In this document: in pieces, positions 24,401 to 31,822 of the stretch
Position numbering within the stretch: the first letter of the stretch is position 1
Layout of the letters: each line of letters begins with the position of its first letter
From: a virus
Reading direction: 5' to 3' (one strand)
Virus record (IMG/VR): IMGVR_UViG_3300010373_000065
Coordinates: 1 to 46,090 of that record
DNA length: 46,090 nucleotides
Notes under the pieces: generated by a model
Seen by the model: the letters and a program-made list of their open reading frames with translations, nothing else
What the model was told of the DNA's origin: nothing
Database searches by the model: none
Translations under genes and position numbers: made by a program

Positions 24401-26420
24401 CGTCCGCTATCGCGATCCCTACGGCGGCGTGAGCCCGATCGACACGGTGAGCTACACGCTCACCGGATCGCCGGAGCAAGCGCCGGATATGGCCGGGTTA
24501 GGCATAGTGAGCGGCACCGCGACCGCCGGCGCGCCGAATGGCTCCGGCGGCAGCGGGATCGGCAGCGCGGTCGGGATCCCGCTCACTCTCTTCGGCACCG
24601 ATCTCAATTACCAGTTCGAAATCCACCGCGCGTTCGATGATGGGTCGGGGAATCCCGATCTCACGACCGAGTTCGCCCTGACCGACGCCGCCAATCCGAT
24701 CGACTCGGGGTCGGCCGTCCTGTACGTCGATGCGACGCAGAACGATGGCGCGCGGCGGCATTACCGCGCGCGGCAGATCGCACCGGGCGCGACGCCTGGG
24801 AACTGGACGTGTTGGCGCGACGCGCTCCCCATGCAGCTCCCGATCGGACTCACGGCGCTCGCCGCGCAGCTCCCGACCTACGGCGAAGGGAAAACGCAAA
24901 CCGCGACGGTGGGGACGCTCGCACTCACCGTGGACGATCCGCAGTGCCGCGTGACGCAAGTGCGGATGAAGAGCAAGTCCGGCAACAACGCCGAGTCCGC
25001 GTTCGCGGTCGTCACGCTTTCGGGCGGCGTCTATACCGATACGGTCGCGTTAGTCGAAGGGCTCCCGTCGACGATCACGTACGAGGTCACGGGGTACGAC
25101 GCGTCCGGCGCGTTAGGCGTGATCGCGACGCATGTCGTCACGTTCGGCGTCTCGAATGTGCCGGCGCTCCCGGTGCTCTCGGCGTACGTGACGACGGGCG
25201 GGTCGCTCGTGGTGACCGCGCAAGGCGACATCCTCACCGACCACTTCAAGGTGGCGGCCTCGACGTCGGCCGCGCCCACAGATACGACGGTGCGCGCGGC
25301 GAGCCCGACGACGGCAGGCGATCGCGTGATCACGCTCTCGGGCGTGCTCACCGGGCTCACGCAGGGGCAAACCGTCTTTATCGGCGCGTTCGCGTACGCG
25401 GCGGACGGCACCGAGTCGGCCGCCCAGGGGACGCTCACGCTCATCGTCGGCTCGCCGAACGCAGCGCCAGCGGGTGCGGAATATCTGACGCTGGCGACGG
25501 ATGCGACGCTCACGAGCGAGCGCGTGTTCAACCCGGACACGACGAACGACCTCGCGGTAACGGACCACGGCGCCGGGGCCAATTACGATCTCGCGCTGAA
25601 AGCGACCGGCGTCGCGGCAGCCACCTACGGCGACGCGACGCACGTGCCGCAGATCGCCGTGGACGCCAAGGGGCGCATCACCGCCGCGTCGAACGTTGCG
25701 GTCTCTGGGGGCGGCGGCGGGAACATCACCTTCGATCTCATCCAGCAGTTCGGCGACGGGCTCAACGTGCCCGCCGTGGGCGAGATCCGCGAGATGCGCG
25801 TCGACGTCGCCTGCACCATTCAGGTCGCCGACATCTTCGCGGACCAGTCCGGCTCCGCCGTCGTCGACGTCCAAACCTCGAGCGACGGTATCACGTTCGC
25901 GTCGATCGCGGCATCCGCCAAGCCGACGCTCGCGAGCCAGCAGGAGCACTCCGATGGGAGCCTGGTGGGCTGGACCACATCGCTCGCGGCCGGCACCTAC
26001 GTCCGCTTCGTGCTCAACAGCGTGGCCACCTGCCAGGCGGTCACCGTCGCGCTCAAGGTCACGGGCCCCGCCGGCGCGGTCAACGTCGGCTGCTCGGTGG
26101 GGGACGGCGTCTCCGGCCTCACGAGCGGCTACCTAGTTGACGTGCGCGTCTCGACAGCGTGTGTCATCACGGTCGCGGACATCTACGCCGACGCCTCGGG
26201 GAGCGCCGTGGTCGATGTGCAGACCTCGACGGACGGCATCACCTACAGCTCCATCTGTGGCGGCAACCCCCCGACGCTAGCGAGCCAGCAGGAACACGCG
26301 GACGCCACGCTCACCGGCTGGACGACGAGCCTCGCCGCCGGCAGTTACGTGCGCTTCATCCTTTCCTCGGTGACGACGTGCAAACTGGTCGGCGTCACCT
26401 TGGTCTGCACGAGGAGTTAG
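21402..26420 (+). CDS. Large tail-tip / receptor-binding protein
   Basis: This 1672-residue protein is the biggest in the window and fits a tail hub or central fibre. Residues about 30-170 repeat the C-terminal domain of the upstream protein (RYIPATDERNGLGATIATGW, FFPDGASPSYFVAELMEP). The middle is hub-like. Two fibronectin-III-like stretches lie near 818-905 and 930-1015 (TAPTGLNASSITSSSVLLLW). Near 1409-1431 is a motif common in tail fibres (VPQIAVDAKGRITAASN). The C-terminus is a tandem duplication of about 110 residues with a 116-codon period. It should contact the host surface. ATG in TGATG; the stop lies inside a GTTAGGC motif. Confidence 0.75.
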   Translation: MSTLLPPGPIPSGASLGTQPKIIWFPSGVAAPLVVRYPLDEAAAYPRMSKGSDVQQIRSGATDAWTEDTEWCLSGSIRYIPATDERNGLGATIATGWDGSSGWRAFLEYCWQGGTFLFFPDGASPSYFVAELMEPAMGDFAGNPPTAEADYSRALKIVIRRADGVPISGYTPAYRARVYKPKSQNDSTESELLVPASGAPHSDVFAVSTLPEFTDTGVTYKPYLDTVSGERGGIDLLAKATDKGTWNLEFLDKRTGTSNLERWLTAFLAGTDGVIQLGGCRCEIDRSLDGGATWNSFATGRVRNPALSGVQRYTTQVRDLQDDMEADLFVGPPHASITYASLAPYCPLGLLTPFGGFPVVAPIDGIVRAGVQGFTKIIECNGRRNPQSTLVQSLLNQIVQVRLDAGATAGVSTDNFAVRFDFEGDAITLNVNGKQYALRSVWSALPDKHETSNVFRCCAVYGVVLGVDGSESPWDADLPAAGGAIGGITITPAGGPTDDQPMFVSDVHPVQLWKDIMDGKFGYLDATTGAPLTAIKYDAAAFAALIADTTIPNGNWVIKQLVASDGSGDDASVSTWLVDNICSQFALGFRLAEDGSVVPLDLRLSASAAATIELTDDDLVSDPSAVEWEQADNDAITRMTATWYADQQLNIAQATHASAAVTPPTVSAGGAVSGGGPDVPGGLIDEQQVPEVLINNTGRARDLGDHSQTLDATAYHGFVHLDGSVSNVSEVVGNLAELLDESLAPFQAGAQYLTLWCLPTTRAISVTEGTWFTATITKQPNSASNTRGGSRLVLCLKRTEDHDTGAVYLRCIDAGGSGTALNAPTLASPTAGVDPRFDGDIAVTLNAANDPASVYWNAQPAGTAVRPADSDPGWRLADRLTTSRTLSVTNLPSGSRIFWRARSVSGVDGAGGLPSPWVYPPPTEYLDTTALTAPTGLNASSITSSSVLLLWFNTEGDCAIEVLNVAGAGPPTGADIVDSAFPGSIIDWLRGLASGSYTAGVRYRDPYGGVSPIDTVSYTLTGSPEQAPDMAGLGIVSGTATAGAPNGSGGSGIGSAVGIPLTLFGTDLNYQFEIHRAFDDGSGNPDLTTEFALTDAANPIDSGSAVLYVDATQNDGARRHYRARQIAPGATPGNWTCWRDALPMQLPIGLTALAAQLPTYGEGKTQTATVGTLALTVDDPQCRVTQVRMKSKSGNNAESAFAVVTLSGGVYTDTVALVEGLPSTITYEVTGYDASGALGVIATHVVTFGVSNVPALPVLSAYVTTGGSLVVTAQGDILTDHFKVAASTSAAPTDTTVRAASPTTAGDRVITLSGVLTGLTQGQTVFIGAFAYAADGTESAAQGTLTLIVGSPNAAPAGAEYLTLATDATLTSERVFNPDTTNDLAVTDHGAGANYDLALKATGVAAATYGDATHVPQIAVDAKGRITAASNVAVSGGGGGNITFDLIQQFGDGLNVPAVGEIREMRVDVACTIQVADIFADQSGSAVVDVQTSSDGITFASIAASAKPTLASQQEHSDGSLVGWTTSLAAGTYVRFVLNSVATCQAVTVALKVTGPAGAVNVGCSVGDGVSGLTSGYLVDVRVSTACVITVADIYADASGSAVVDVQTSTDGITYSSICGGNPPTLASQQEHADATLTGWTTSLAAGSYVRFILSSVTTCKLVGVTLVCTRS

Positions 26421-26423
26421 GCG

Positions 26424-28802
26424 ATGGGCATCCGGTGCGACTCGTGCGGCGCCTACTATCGGGCCACCCAGTTAGGCGATCGCTACGCCGACATCTCGCT
26501 CGCCACCGCGATCGGCATCAGCCCCACGGGCGGCGCCGGCGGTCGGGCGTGCTTCGATCTCTCGACAGGCATCTGCGCCGTGGGCGACGCAACGCCGACG
26601 AGCAACCCGACGACGATGTCCGCTGGGTGCCGCTTCAAGCTCCCGGCGCTCCCGTCGACGAATCCGTTCACGCTCATCGCCTTCTGGGAATCGGGCGGCA
26701 TCACTACGCATCTCTCGATGCGCGTGAACACCAGCGGCAATCTCGAAGTGGGCCGCGGGCTCTCGGGCAACGTCGTCGGCACCGGCGCCCAGACGATCCA
26801 GGCCAACCGCTGGTACTACGCCGAGCTCACCATGGCGATCAGCGCGACGTTAGGCAGCGTCCGCGCCATCCTCTGGGACGATGCCGGCATTCGCTACGAC
26901 GAGATCGCGCTCGCGAGCCAGAACACGCGGAACGGCGGCACCTCGGGGGTCGTGAGCCGCGTCTATTTTGGGCCGCAACTCGTGCCGGGCGGCTTCGGCG
27001 CGAGCGCCTTCCTCATGGATCTCTACCAGGTGACGAGCGGGAACACGTGGGCCACCGGACTCTTGGGCCCGGTGCGCGTCGTCGCGCTCCAGCCCGCCGC
27101 GGACGGCAATTACATCGGTTCCGTGATCGCCGGCTCCTCCCCCGCCGCCACCCGCTGGCAGAGCGTCCAGGATATTCCGTCCGACGAGGACGTAACCAAG
27201 GTCACGAACGTCATCTCCGCAGCGACCAAGGACACGTATGGCCTCCCAACGGTTACCGCGGAGGACACGATCTGGTTCGTGCAGCCGGTGCTGCGCGCCA
27301 AACTCAGTGCGACGAGCGGCGTCGTCGTCTCGTTAGTCGATCGCTCGAGCGGAACCGACTCGACCATCGGGAGCGGCTTGATCGTCAACACAACGAGCTA
27401 CAAGTATTGGCTGGCGGGGGGCAGCGACACGGACGCTGCGCACGCGAGTGTCCCCTGGACGCGGAAGACCCTTTCGGCGGCGGAGTTCGGATGGTCCGTT
27501 GGCTCGAGCACCCTCACCTTCTCCGTGACCCAGCTCATCGTGGAGGCCGTGCTGAGCGATGTCCCCTATCAAACAGGGCTCATCCTCGCCGACGGCTTCG
27601 ACGACATCACGACCGGGACCAGCGCGCCATCGAACGAGTTCGTCGATGGCGGTGTGAGCGGACAGTTCGCGCCCACCGGCGGTGTCAACGGGAAGGTGTG
27701 CAGCAACAGCCAGCAGGCGGCGCCGGGCGTTGCGTACAACGTGCAGCCTCGGTTCCGCGTGATGATGGGCTTCAAGTTTAGGTACGGGCAGAACCCGAAT
27801 CAGAACTGGCTCCCGCTCTGCGGCCTCTCGCAAGTCGTGTCGAGCAGCGTGGAGAAGCCGCAGCTCTGGATCGGCATCGGCACGACGGGGAAGATCGAAG
27901 TGCGACGCGGCGTGCTCGCGACCGACACGCTGCTCGACAACTCCCAGAACGCGCCGACCGTTGCCACGTGGCATCAGGTCTTCGTGGATCTCACGATCGA
28001 TGCGGCCGCCGGCGCGGTCCTGATCAAGATCGACGGCACCACAATCCTCAATCTCACGGGGCTCAACACAGTCGCTGGCGCCGGCACGACTAACGGACGC
28101 ATCGATCGGGTCTCGCTGGGGAGCGGCGCACTAGGCGCCACGAGCGGCAACCCGTGGAGCACGGTCCAGACGTTCGGCGTGTCGTTCGACGACTGGTTCG
28201 TGCTCGACCCGGCCGGCGGCCACGTTGTCGATGATCCCGGGTTCTGCACCGTCGAGGCGATCATGCCGGCCGGCGCCGGCGCGCGCTCCGACTCGACGAT
28301 CGCCGGGAGCGTGCCGGCTGCCACGCGGTGGGCGGGCGTCGATGAGATCCCGCCCGATGATGGGACGACGTTCAACAACTTCACGGCGGCGCTCCAGGAA
28401 GATCTCTACACGGTCGGGCCGTTGAGCGGCGTCTACACGGTATTCGGCATCGCGCTCCGGCTCCGCGCCGCGGTGAGCGCCCTGCCGGCGGCGTCGGGCG
28501 CGTCGGCGCTCTACGCGGTGGCACGGTTAGGCGCAGGGGGCAGCGACGTCATCGCGGCGTACTCGCCCAAGTCGCTCACCTCGACCGGCATGTCCGGCTC
28601 CTCGCCCAAGGCGTTCGACGCGGACCCGAGTGGCAATCCGTGGGCGTACGTCACGCTGCCGAGCCTCCAGGTCGGCGTCCGTCGCACGGACGCGTTCGCG
28701 GCCAACGACGAGCTCACCACGCTCGCCGTCCAGGTGCTCCGCTCGGACGCGGTGCGGAGCCCGCCGGGCGCGATTGCCGCACGCGCGTGGGTGCTCTCGT
28801 GA
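26424..28802 (+). CDS. Tail fibre-like protein with duplicated lectin-type unit
   Basis: This 792-residue protein starts three bases after the previous stop. It consists of two related units of about 390 residues. Each begins with a concanavalin/LamG-like domain (SAGCRFKLPALPSTNPFTLI ... NRWYYAELTMAIS, and MMGFKFRYGQNPN ... TWHQVFVDLTID) and continues with a second domain marked by GPVRVVALQPAADGN ... SPAATRWQSVQDIP versus CTVEAIMPAGAGA ... VPAATRWAGVDEIP. LamG-like folds bind sugars, so a receptor-binding role is likely. The N-terminus holds a CxxC pair (RCDSCGAYY). Confidence 0.7.
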   Translation: MGIRCDSCGAYYRATQLGDRYADISLATAIGISPTGGAGGRACFDLSTGICAVGDATPTSNPTTMSAGCRFKLPALPSTNPFTLIAFWESGGITTHLSMRVNTSGNLEVGRGLSGNVVGTGAQTIQANRWYYAELTMAISATLGSVRAILWDDAGIRYDEIALASQNTRNGGTSGVVSRVYFGPQLVPGGFGASAFLMDLYQVTSGNTWATGLLGPVRVVALQPAADGNYIGSVIAGSSPAATRWQSVQDIPSDEDVTKVTNVISAATKDTYGLPTVTAEDTIWFVQPVLRAKLSATSGVVVSLVDRSSGTDSTIGSGLIVNTTSYKYWLAGGSDTDAAHASVPWTRKTLSAAEFGWSVGSSTLTFSVTQLIVEAVLSDVPYQTGLILADGFDDITTGTSAPSNEFVDGGVSGQFAPTGGVNGKVCSNSQQAAPGVAYNVQPRFRVMMGFKFRYGQNPNQNWLPLCGLSQVVSSSVEKPQLWIGIGTTGKIEVRRGVLATDTLLDNSQNAPTVATWHQVFVDLTIDAAAGAVLIKIDGTTILNLTGLNTVAGAGTTNGRIDRVSLGSGALGATSGNPWSTVQTFGVSFDDWFVLDPAGGHVVDDPGFCTVEAIMPAGAGARSDSTIAGSVPAATRWAGVDEIPPDDGTTFNNFTAALQEDLYTVGPLSGVYTVFGIALRLRAAVSALPAASGASALYAVARLGAGGSDVIAAYSPKSLTSTGMSGSSPKAFDADPSGNPWAYVTLPSLQVGVRRTDAFAANDELTTLAVQVLRSDAVRSPPGAIAARAWVLS

Positions 28803-28885
28803 GGGGTCGTGTGAACGCGTGCCGTTCGCGACGCGCTGCGCGTCTTGGGGAGGTAGCTCGACCGACAATCCGACCCGCCGCCTTG

Positions 28886-28925
28886 CCGCGGCCTTGCGTG
28901 CTCCGACGAGCGCGTCGGGCCGCGG
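28886..28925 (+). terminator. Nested hairpin between tail and lysis modules
   Basis: CCGCGGCC (28886-28893) pairs with GGCCGCGG (28918-28925), and inside it CCGACG (28903-28908) can pair with CGTCGG (28913-28918). TCGTGTTTCC follows. It sits in the 144-base gap after the tail fibre gene. It is a plausible terminator for the structural operon; the T-run is weak. Confidence 0.45.
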
Positions 28926-28946
28926 TCGTGTTTCCGGAGCTCGCGC

Positions 28947-29237
28947 GTGGATCACAGCCTCTTCACCGTCCTAGGCATCGTGCTTTCCTCGGTCATCTCG
29001 ATCCTCGGGACGCTCGCGGCCAAGCAGCGGAAGGAAGGACGCGACGAGCAGCTGCTCATCGACCTCGCGAAGAAGGTCGCCGTCCTCGAGGCGAAGGACG
29101 AGAAGCGGACCGTCGATCTCAATCGCGTCGGGCAGATTGTGCGCGAGATGCGCGTCGTGTTAGGCATCGCGGGGCAGACCGGTGAGGTGCCGCGCTTTGT
29201 GCCCCGCGACTCCGGCGAAGGCCCGGTGGTCCCGTGA
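28947..29237 (+). CDS. Membrane-anchored coiled-coil protein (XhlA-like candidate)
   Basis: This 96-residue protein starts at GTG 28947. Residues 5-25 are hydrophobic (LFTVLGIVLSSVISILGTLA) and are followed by a charged, probably coiled-coil segment (DLAKKVAVLEAKDEKRTVDL). This single-span plus coiled-coil layout is common for holin-associated proteins such as XhlA, and the gene opens the lysis block. The role is inferred. Overlaps the next GTG by GTGA. Confidence 0.5.
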   Translation: MDHSLFTVLGIVLSSVISILGTLAAKQRKEGRDEQLLIDLAKKVAVLEAKDEKRTVDLNRVGQIVREMRVVLGIAGQTGEVPRFVPRDSGEGPVVP

Positions 29238-29548
29238 GCCGCTGGCAGTGGCTCAACCCGCTCTTCCTGTTCGACTTCCTCGACTCGAACGGGCGGCCCG
29301 ATCACCAAAAAATTATGGCGGCCGCGGTCGTCGCCGGCGTGTTCTGGTGCCAGGCCACCGGCAAGCCGCTCGACACGACGACCGTCATTGCGTTAGGCGC
29401 GATCGGGTTCGGGCCGCGCCTCTTCGGCATGTTCCTGCGCGCTGGGAAGTGGAACACGTCGACCGAGGCCAAGGTCAATGTCGATGCCGCCGCGATTGCG
29501 GCGATCGTGGCGCGCCGCAAGGACAGCGACGTCGAGCCGGCGCCGTGA
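29234..29548 (+). CDS. Small membrane protein, holin candidate
   Basis: This 104-residue protein starts at a GTG overlapping the previous stop. It has a hydrophobic N-terminal stretch (WLNPLFLFDFLD) and two moderately hydrophobic segments (IMAAAVVAGVFWCQATG, TTVIALGAIGFGPRLFGMFL), followed by an alanine-rich tail. Being next to the endolysin, it could form or help form the lysis hole. The helices are weakly hydrophobic, so this is only a candidate. Confidence 0.5.
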   Translation: MSRWQWLNPLFLFDFLDSNGRPDHQKIMAAAVVAGVFWCQATGKPLDTTTVIALGAIGFGPRLFGMFLRAGKWNTSTEAKVNVDAAAIAAIVARRKDSDVEPAP

Positions 29549-30168
29549 CCACGCCCGTCATCTCGGTCATCGACGCGTTTGTGGGCGGCTGCTCGCTCTT
29601 GGAGAACGTCGAGGAAGTGCCGCCCAACTCGAACACGGGCCCAATCGTGAGCCTGATCCAGGCGAGCACCGGGTCCAAGGCCGGCGACCCGTGGTGCGCG
29701 TCGGACATGTCGTACGTCGGCGGCAAGCTGTTCGCGGCGCGGTGGCCGCTGCCCCACACGGCGAGCTGCAATGATCTCGCGCTCTACGCGATCCGGCACG
29801 ACGTTCTTGCCTGCGTGGGCCGCGTCTACGATGACATCCAAGCGCACGGCCTCATCGACGCGAGTGGGCACCGCGTTCTCGAGCCCAACGCGTTAGGCGC
29901 CCGGGCTGCGGTCGTGCTCCCGCCTGAGCGCGGCGATCTCTGTCTCCTCTACAGCATGAGCGCCCACCACTTCCACCATGCCGGCTGCGTGCGCGACGTG
30001 ATCGCGCAGGGCACCGCATGGCGGAGTTGGGAGGGCAACACCACCAAGCCGGGGCAGAAAGGCGACCAGCGCGAAGGCTGGGGCCACTTTGCGAAGCAGC
30101 ATGAGATGACGGAGCCGTGGGGCTTCGTCCGTTGGGCCACTCTTCTTGAACGGAGCGAAACGCCATGA
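29545..30168 (+). CDS. CHAP-like endolysin
   Basis: This 207-residue protein starts at GTG 29545, overlapping the upstream stop. It has the order of a CHAP/NlpC-type cysteine peptidase or amidase: NTGPIVSLIQASTGSKAGDP then WCASDMSY with the likely nucleophile Cys51; PERGDLCLLYS; HHFHHAGCVRDV with likely catalytic His145; and SWEGNTTK (Glu163, Asn165). Such enzymes cut peptidoglycan peptides at the end of infection. There is no signal peptide or separate wall-binding domain, so it should need a holin. Next gene overlaps by ATGA. Confidence 0.75.
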   Translation: MTTPVISVIDAFVGGCSLLENVEEVPPNSNTGPIVSLIQASTGSKAGDPWCASDMSYVGGKLFAARWPLPHTASCNDLALYAIRHDVLACVGRVYDDIQAHGLIDASGHRVLEPNALGARAAVVLPPERGDLCLLYSMSAHHFHHAGCVRDVIAQGTAWRSWEGNTTKPGQKGDQREGWGHFAKQHEMTEPWGFVRWATLLERSETP

Positions 30169-30299
30169 GCGGGACCCTGCACCTCATCGAAGCACTCGTC
30201 GTCGGCGCCATTGCCGGCGCGATCATCCTCGTCTTTGCCCTGCGCAACAACCCGCGCATCGCCGCCTGGCTCGGCATCAAGCTCCCCGTCGCCAAGTAG
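30165..30299 (+). CDS. Tiny single-span membrane protein
   Basis: This 44-residue protein overlaps the endolysin stop (ATGA). Residues 7-26 (LIEALVVGAIAGAIILVFAL) form one membrane helix, followed by a short basic tail (RNNPRIAAWLGIKLPVAK). Located inside the lysis block, it may be a small holin or antiholin. The evidence is size, hydrophobicity and position. Confidence 0.5.
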   Translation: MSGTLHLIEALVVGAIAGAIILVFALRNNPRIAAWLGIKLPVAK

Positions 30300-30302
30300 C
30301 TC

Positions 30303-30785
30303 GTGCTGCGTCGCGTTGGTCTCGCGCTCGCCGCGCTCTCGCTGGCCGGCGCCGTGCTCGTGTTCTTAGGCGCGAGCGGCCCGTCGGCGGCGCTCGTGGC
30401 GCGCGCCAACGCGGTGCCGGATCATGCTGCGCGCGCGAGCGGCCCGGTGGTCAGGCCCAATAGCGACGTCGCGCGCGAGCTCGAGGCCGCGTACCACGGC
30501 GGCGTTCCGGAGCGCGGCTACTGCGCGACGGTGATCGTGGCGTGCGCCTTCCAGGACACAACGCTCTTCGTCACGCACGTCGACTCGGCACCCTCGAGCC
30601 CGAGCAGCATCGCCGGCAAGCCGGGCGTGGCGTTCACCTGCACGACCCGGTGGACGCTCCACACGCATCCGTTGGGCGCCTGCTTCGTCTCGCTCTCGGA
30701 CATTGTGCAGGCCAACCGCGAGCACCGGGACGGCGCCATCGTGCAGTGCGGGCCGCGCGACTTTCGCGCGTGGATCGTCCGGTGA
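30303..30785 (+). CDS. Secreted or anchored protein with JAMM (MPN+) metalloprotease signature
   Basis: This 160-residue protein starts at GTG 30303. Residues 5-25 (VGLALAALSLAGAVLVFLGA) form a signal peptide or membrane anchor. In the mature part, HTHPLGACFVSLSD (120-133) fits the JAMM signature H-x-H-x7-S-x2-D exactly, with Glu70 upstream as a candidate fourth residue. JAMM proteins are zinc peptidases or isopeptidases; in lambda-type phages one is fused to NlpC/P60 in a tail protein. Here the domain stands alone and exported, between endolysin and spanin-like genes. It may act on the envelope. The motif is visible; activity is inferred. Confidence 0.6.
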   Translation: MLRRVGLALAALSLAGAVLVFLGASGPSAALVARANAVPDHAARASGPVVRPNSDVARELEAAYHGGVPERGYCATVIVACAFQDTTLFVTHVDSAPSSPSSIAGKPGVAFTCTTRWTLHTHPLGACFVSLSDIVQANREHRDGAIVQCGPRDFRAWIVR

Positions 30786-31468
30786 CGTCGCCTCCGCCGC
30801 CGACCGGCGGCCTCTCGCAGACCGAGGCGCTCGATTTCTACAAGACGCTGCGCGACGCCTCAGATGCCGCGCTCTCACGCGCACATGTCATCCGGACACT
30901 GATCGACGCCGCGCTCATCGCGCTCGTCGCGCTGGCCGGCTGGCGTGCGTACGTGTGGCATGTCAAGGACACGGCGCAGCTGGAAGCGCGCGTGCAGGCC
31001 AACCAGGCGGCGAAGGATTCCGCGATCGTGAGTCGCGACTCGGCCGACGCGCGCGCCGAACGCTGGGAGCAACGCGCGGAGGTCGCCGCCGCGAGGGTGC
31101 GCGTCGACACGCAGCTGATCGCGGGCGCACTCCACACGGTGCCGGCGCCGATGCTCGTCCCGGTGACGTCATCCACCGGCATCGTCTCCGAGGTGCCGAT
31201 GGTCCCGGCGGAGACGGTCGATACGCTCGGCGCGCGCTGCACGCGGCTCGAGCACGATTGCACGCAGGCGCTCGCGGCGAAAGATTCGGCGCTCTCGGCC
31301 AAAGATTCGGCGCTCGCCGAGGGGCGGATCGCGATGGCGCACGGGGACTCGCTCACCGCGCTCGCGCTCAAGAAGGCATCGGACGCCGAGCGCGCCAACT
31401 TCTTCTCCAAGATCCTCTACGGCGCCGGCGGCGCCCTCCTCGGGCGCGCGACGTGCTCGGTGCACTGA
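30782..31468 (+). CDS. Spanin-like inner-membrane protein (Rz-like)
   Basis: This 228-residue protein starts at GTG 30782 (GTGA overlap). A membrane helix lies at residues 39-58 (TLIDAALIALVALAGWRAYV), followed by a long periplasmic-type coiled coil (TAQLEARVQANQAAKDSAIV; later repeated KDSAL units at about 165-180). The last 20 residues are again hydrophobic (FFSKILYGAGGALLGRA). This layout matches an i-spanin, which links to the outer membrane at lysis. No clear partner lipoprotein (o-spanin) is seen in or beside the gene. Confidence 0.55.
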   Translation: MTSPPPPTGGLSQTEALDFYKTLRDASDAALSRAHVIRTLIDAALIALVALAGWRAYVWHVKDTAQLEARVQANQAAKDSAIVSRDSADARAERWEQRAEVAAARVRVDTQLIAGALHTVPAPMLVPVTSSTGIVSEVPMVPAETVDTLGARCTRLEHDCTQALAAKDSALSAKDSALAEGRIAMAHGDSLTALALKKASDAERANFFSKILYGAGGALLGRATCSVH

Positions 31469-31662
31469 CGGGTCGCTGCAGCGACTGCCTGCACCCGCTG
31501 GACGAGCACAGCGTGATCCTGACGGTCGACCCAAGCGGGCATGTGCGCGAGCGGGTTCGCGTCTGCCGCGCGCTCGTCAATGGGCACGTGTGCGCGTGCG
31601 CGACGCCGCTCTCAGGACTCCGCCGTCCGCTTCAGGCGGACGGTCAGGAGCTCGAGTGCTGA
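31453..31662 (+). CDS. Small cysteine-rich (zinc-finger-like) protein
   Basis: This 69-residue protein starts at GTG 31453, inside the end of the spanin-like gene. Cysteines are arranged as GRCSDCLHP, then VRVCRALVNGHVCACATP, which would suit one zinc ion, and a last cysteine ends the protein. Its 3' end overlaps the opposing ribbon-helix-helix gene by 86 bases. It is the last rightward late gene. Function unknown. Confidence 0.5.
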   Translation: MLGALTGRCSDCLHPLDEHSVILTVDPSGHVRERVRVCRALVNGHVCACATPLSGLRRPLQADGQELEC

Positions 31663-31822
31663 GCGTGTGCACGGCGGTGAGTTCGCGGCGAATCAGGTGC
31701 CGGATCCACGCGGACACGGTCCGGTGCTCGCGTGCCGCCGCGTCGGCGACGCGAGCTTTCACGTCGGCGCGCAGGCGCACCTGCACGACGCTCCGACGAC
31801 CGGTGTTGGCGATCCGGCTCAT
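31577..31822 (-). CDS. Ribbon-helix-helix DNA-binding protein
   Basis: This 81-residue protein shows a CopG/Arc-type ribbon-helix-helix: a strand (SVVQVRLRADV, residues 11-21) followed by two helices (VKARVADAAAREHRTVSAWI, RHLIRREL). Such proteins bind operator DNA as dimers and often act as antitoxins or autoregulators. It is the last gene of the leftward lysogeny operon and starts by ATGA overlap with the membrane protein before it. The C-terminal 30 residues are low-complexity and lie in the overlap with the converging gene. No toxin is recognised next to it. Confidence 0.6.
   Translation of the reverse strand: MSRIANTGRRSVVQVRLRADVKARVADAAAREHRTVSAWIRHLIRRELTAVHTLSTRAPDRPPEADGGVLRAASRTRTRAH
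31623..31643. terminator. Hairpin in the overlap of two converging genes
   Basis: CCGTCCGC (31623-31630) and GCGGACGG (31636-31643) form a perfect 8-base stem with a 5-base loop. It lies inside the coding ends of both the rightward zinc-finger-like gene and the leftward ribbon-helix-helix gene, where the two transcription units meet. It is a candidate bidirectional terminator, though T-runs are absent on both sides. Confidence 0.45.
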
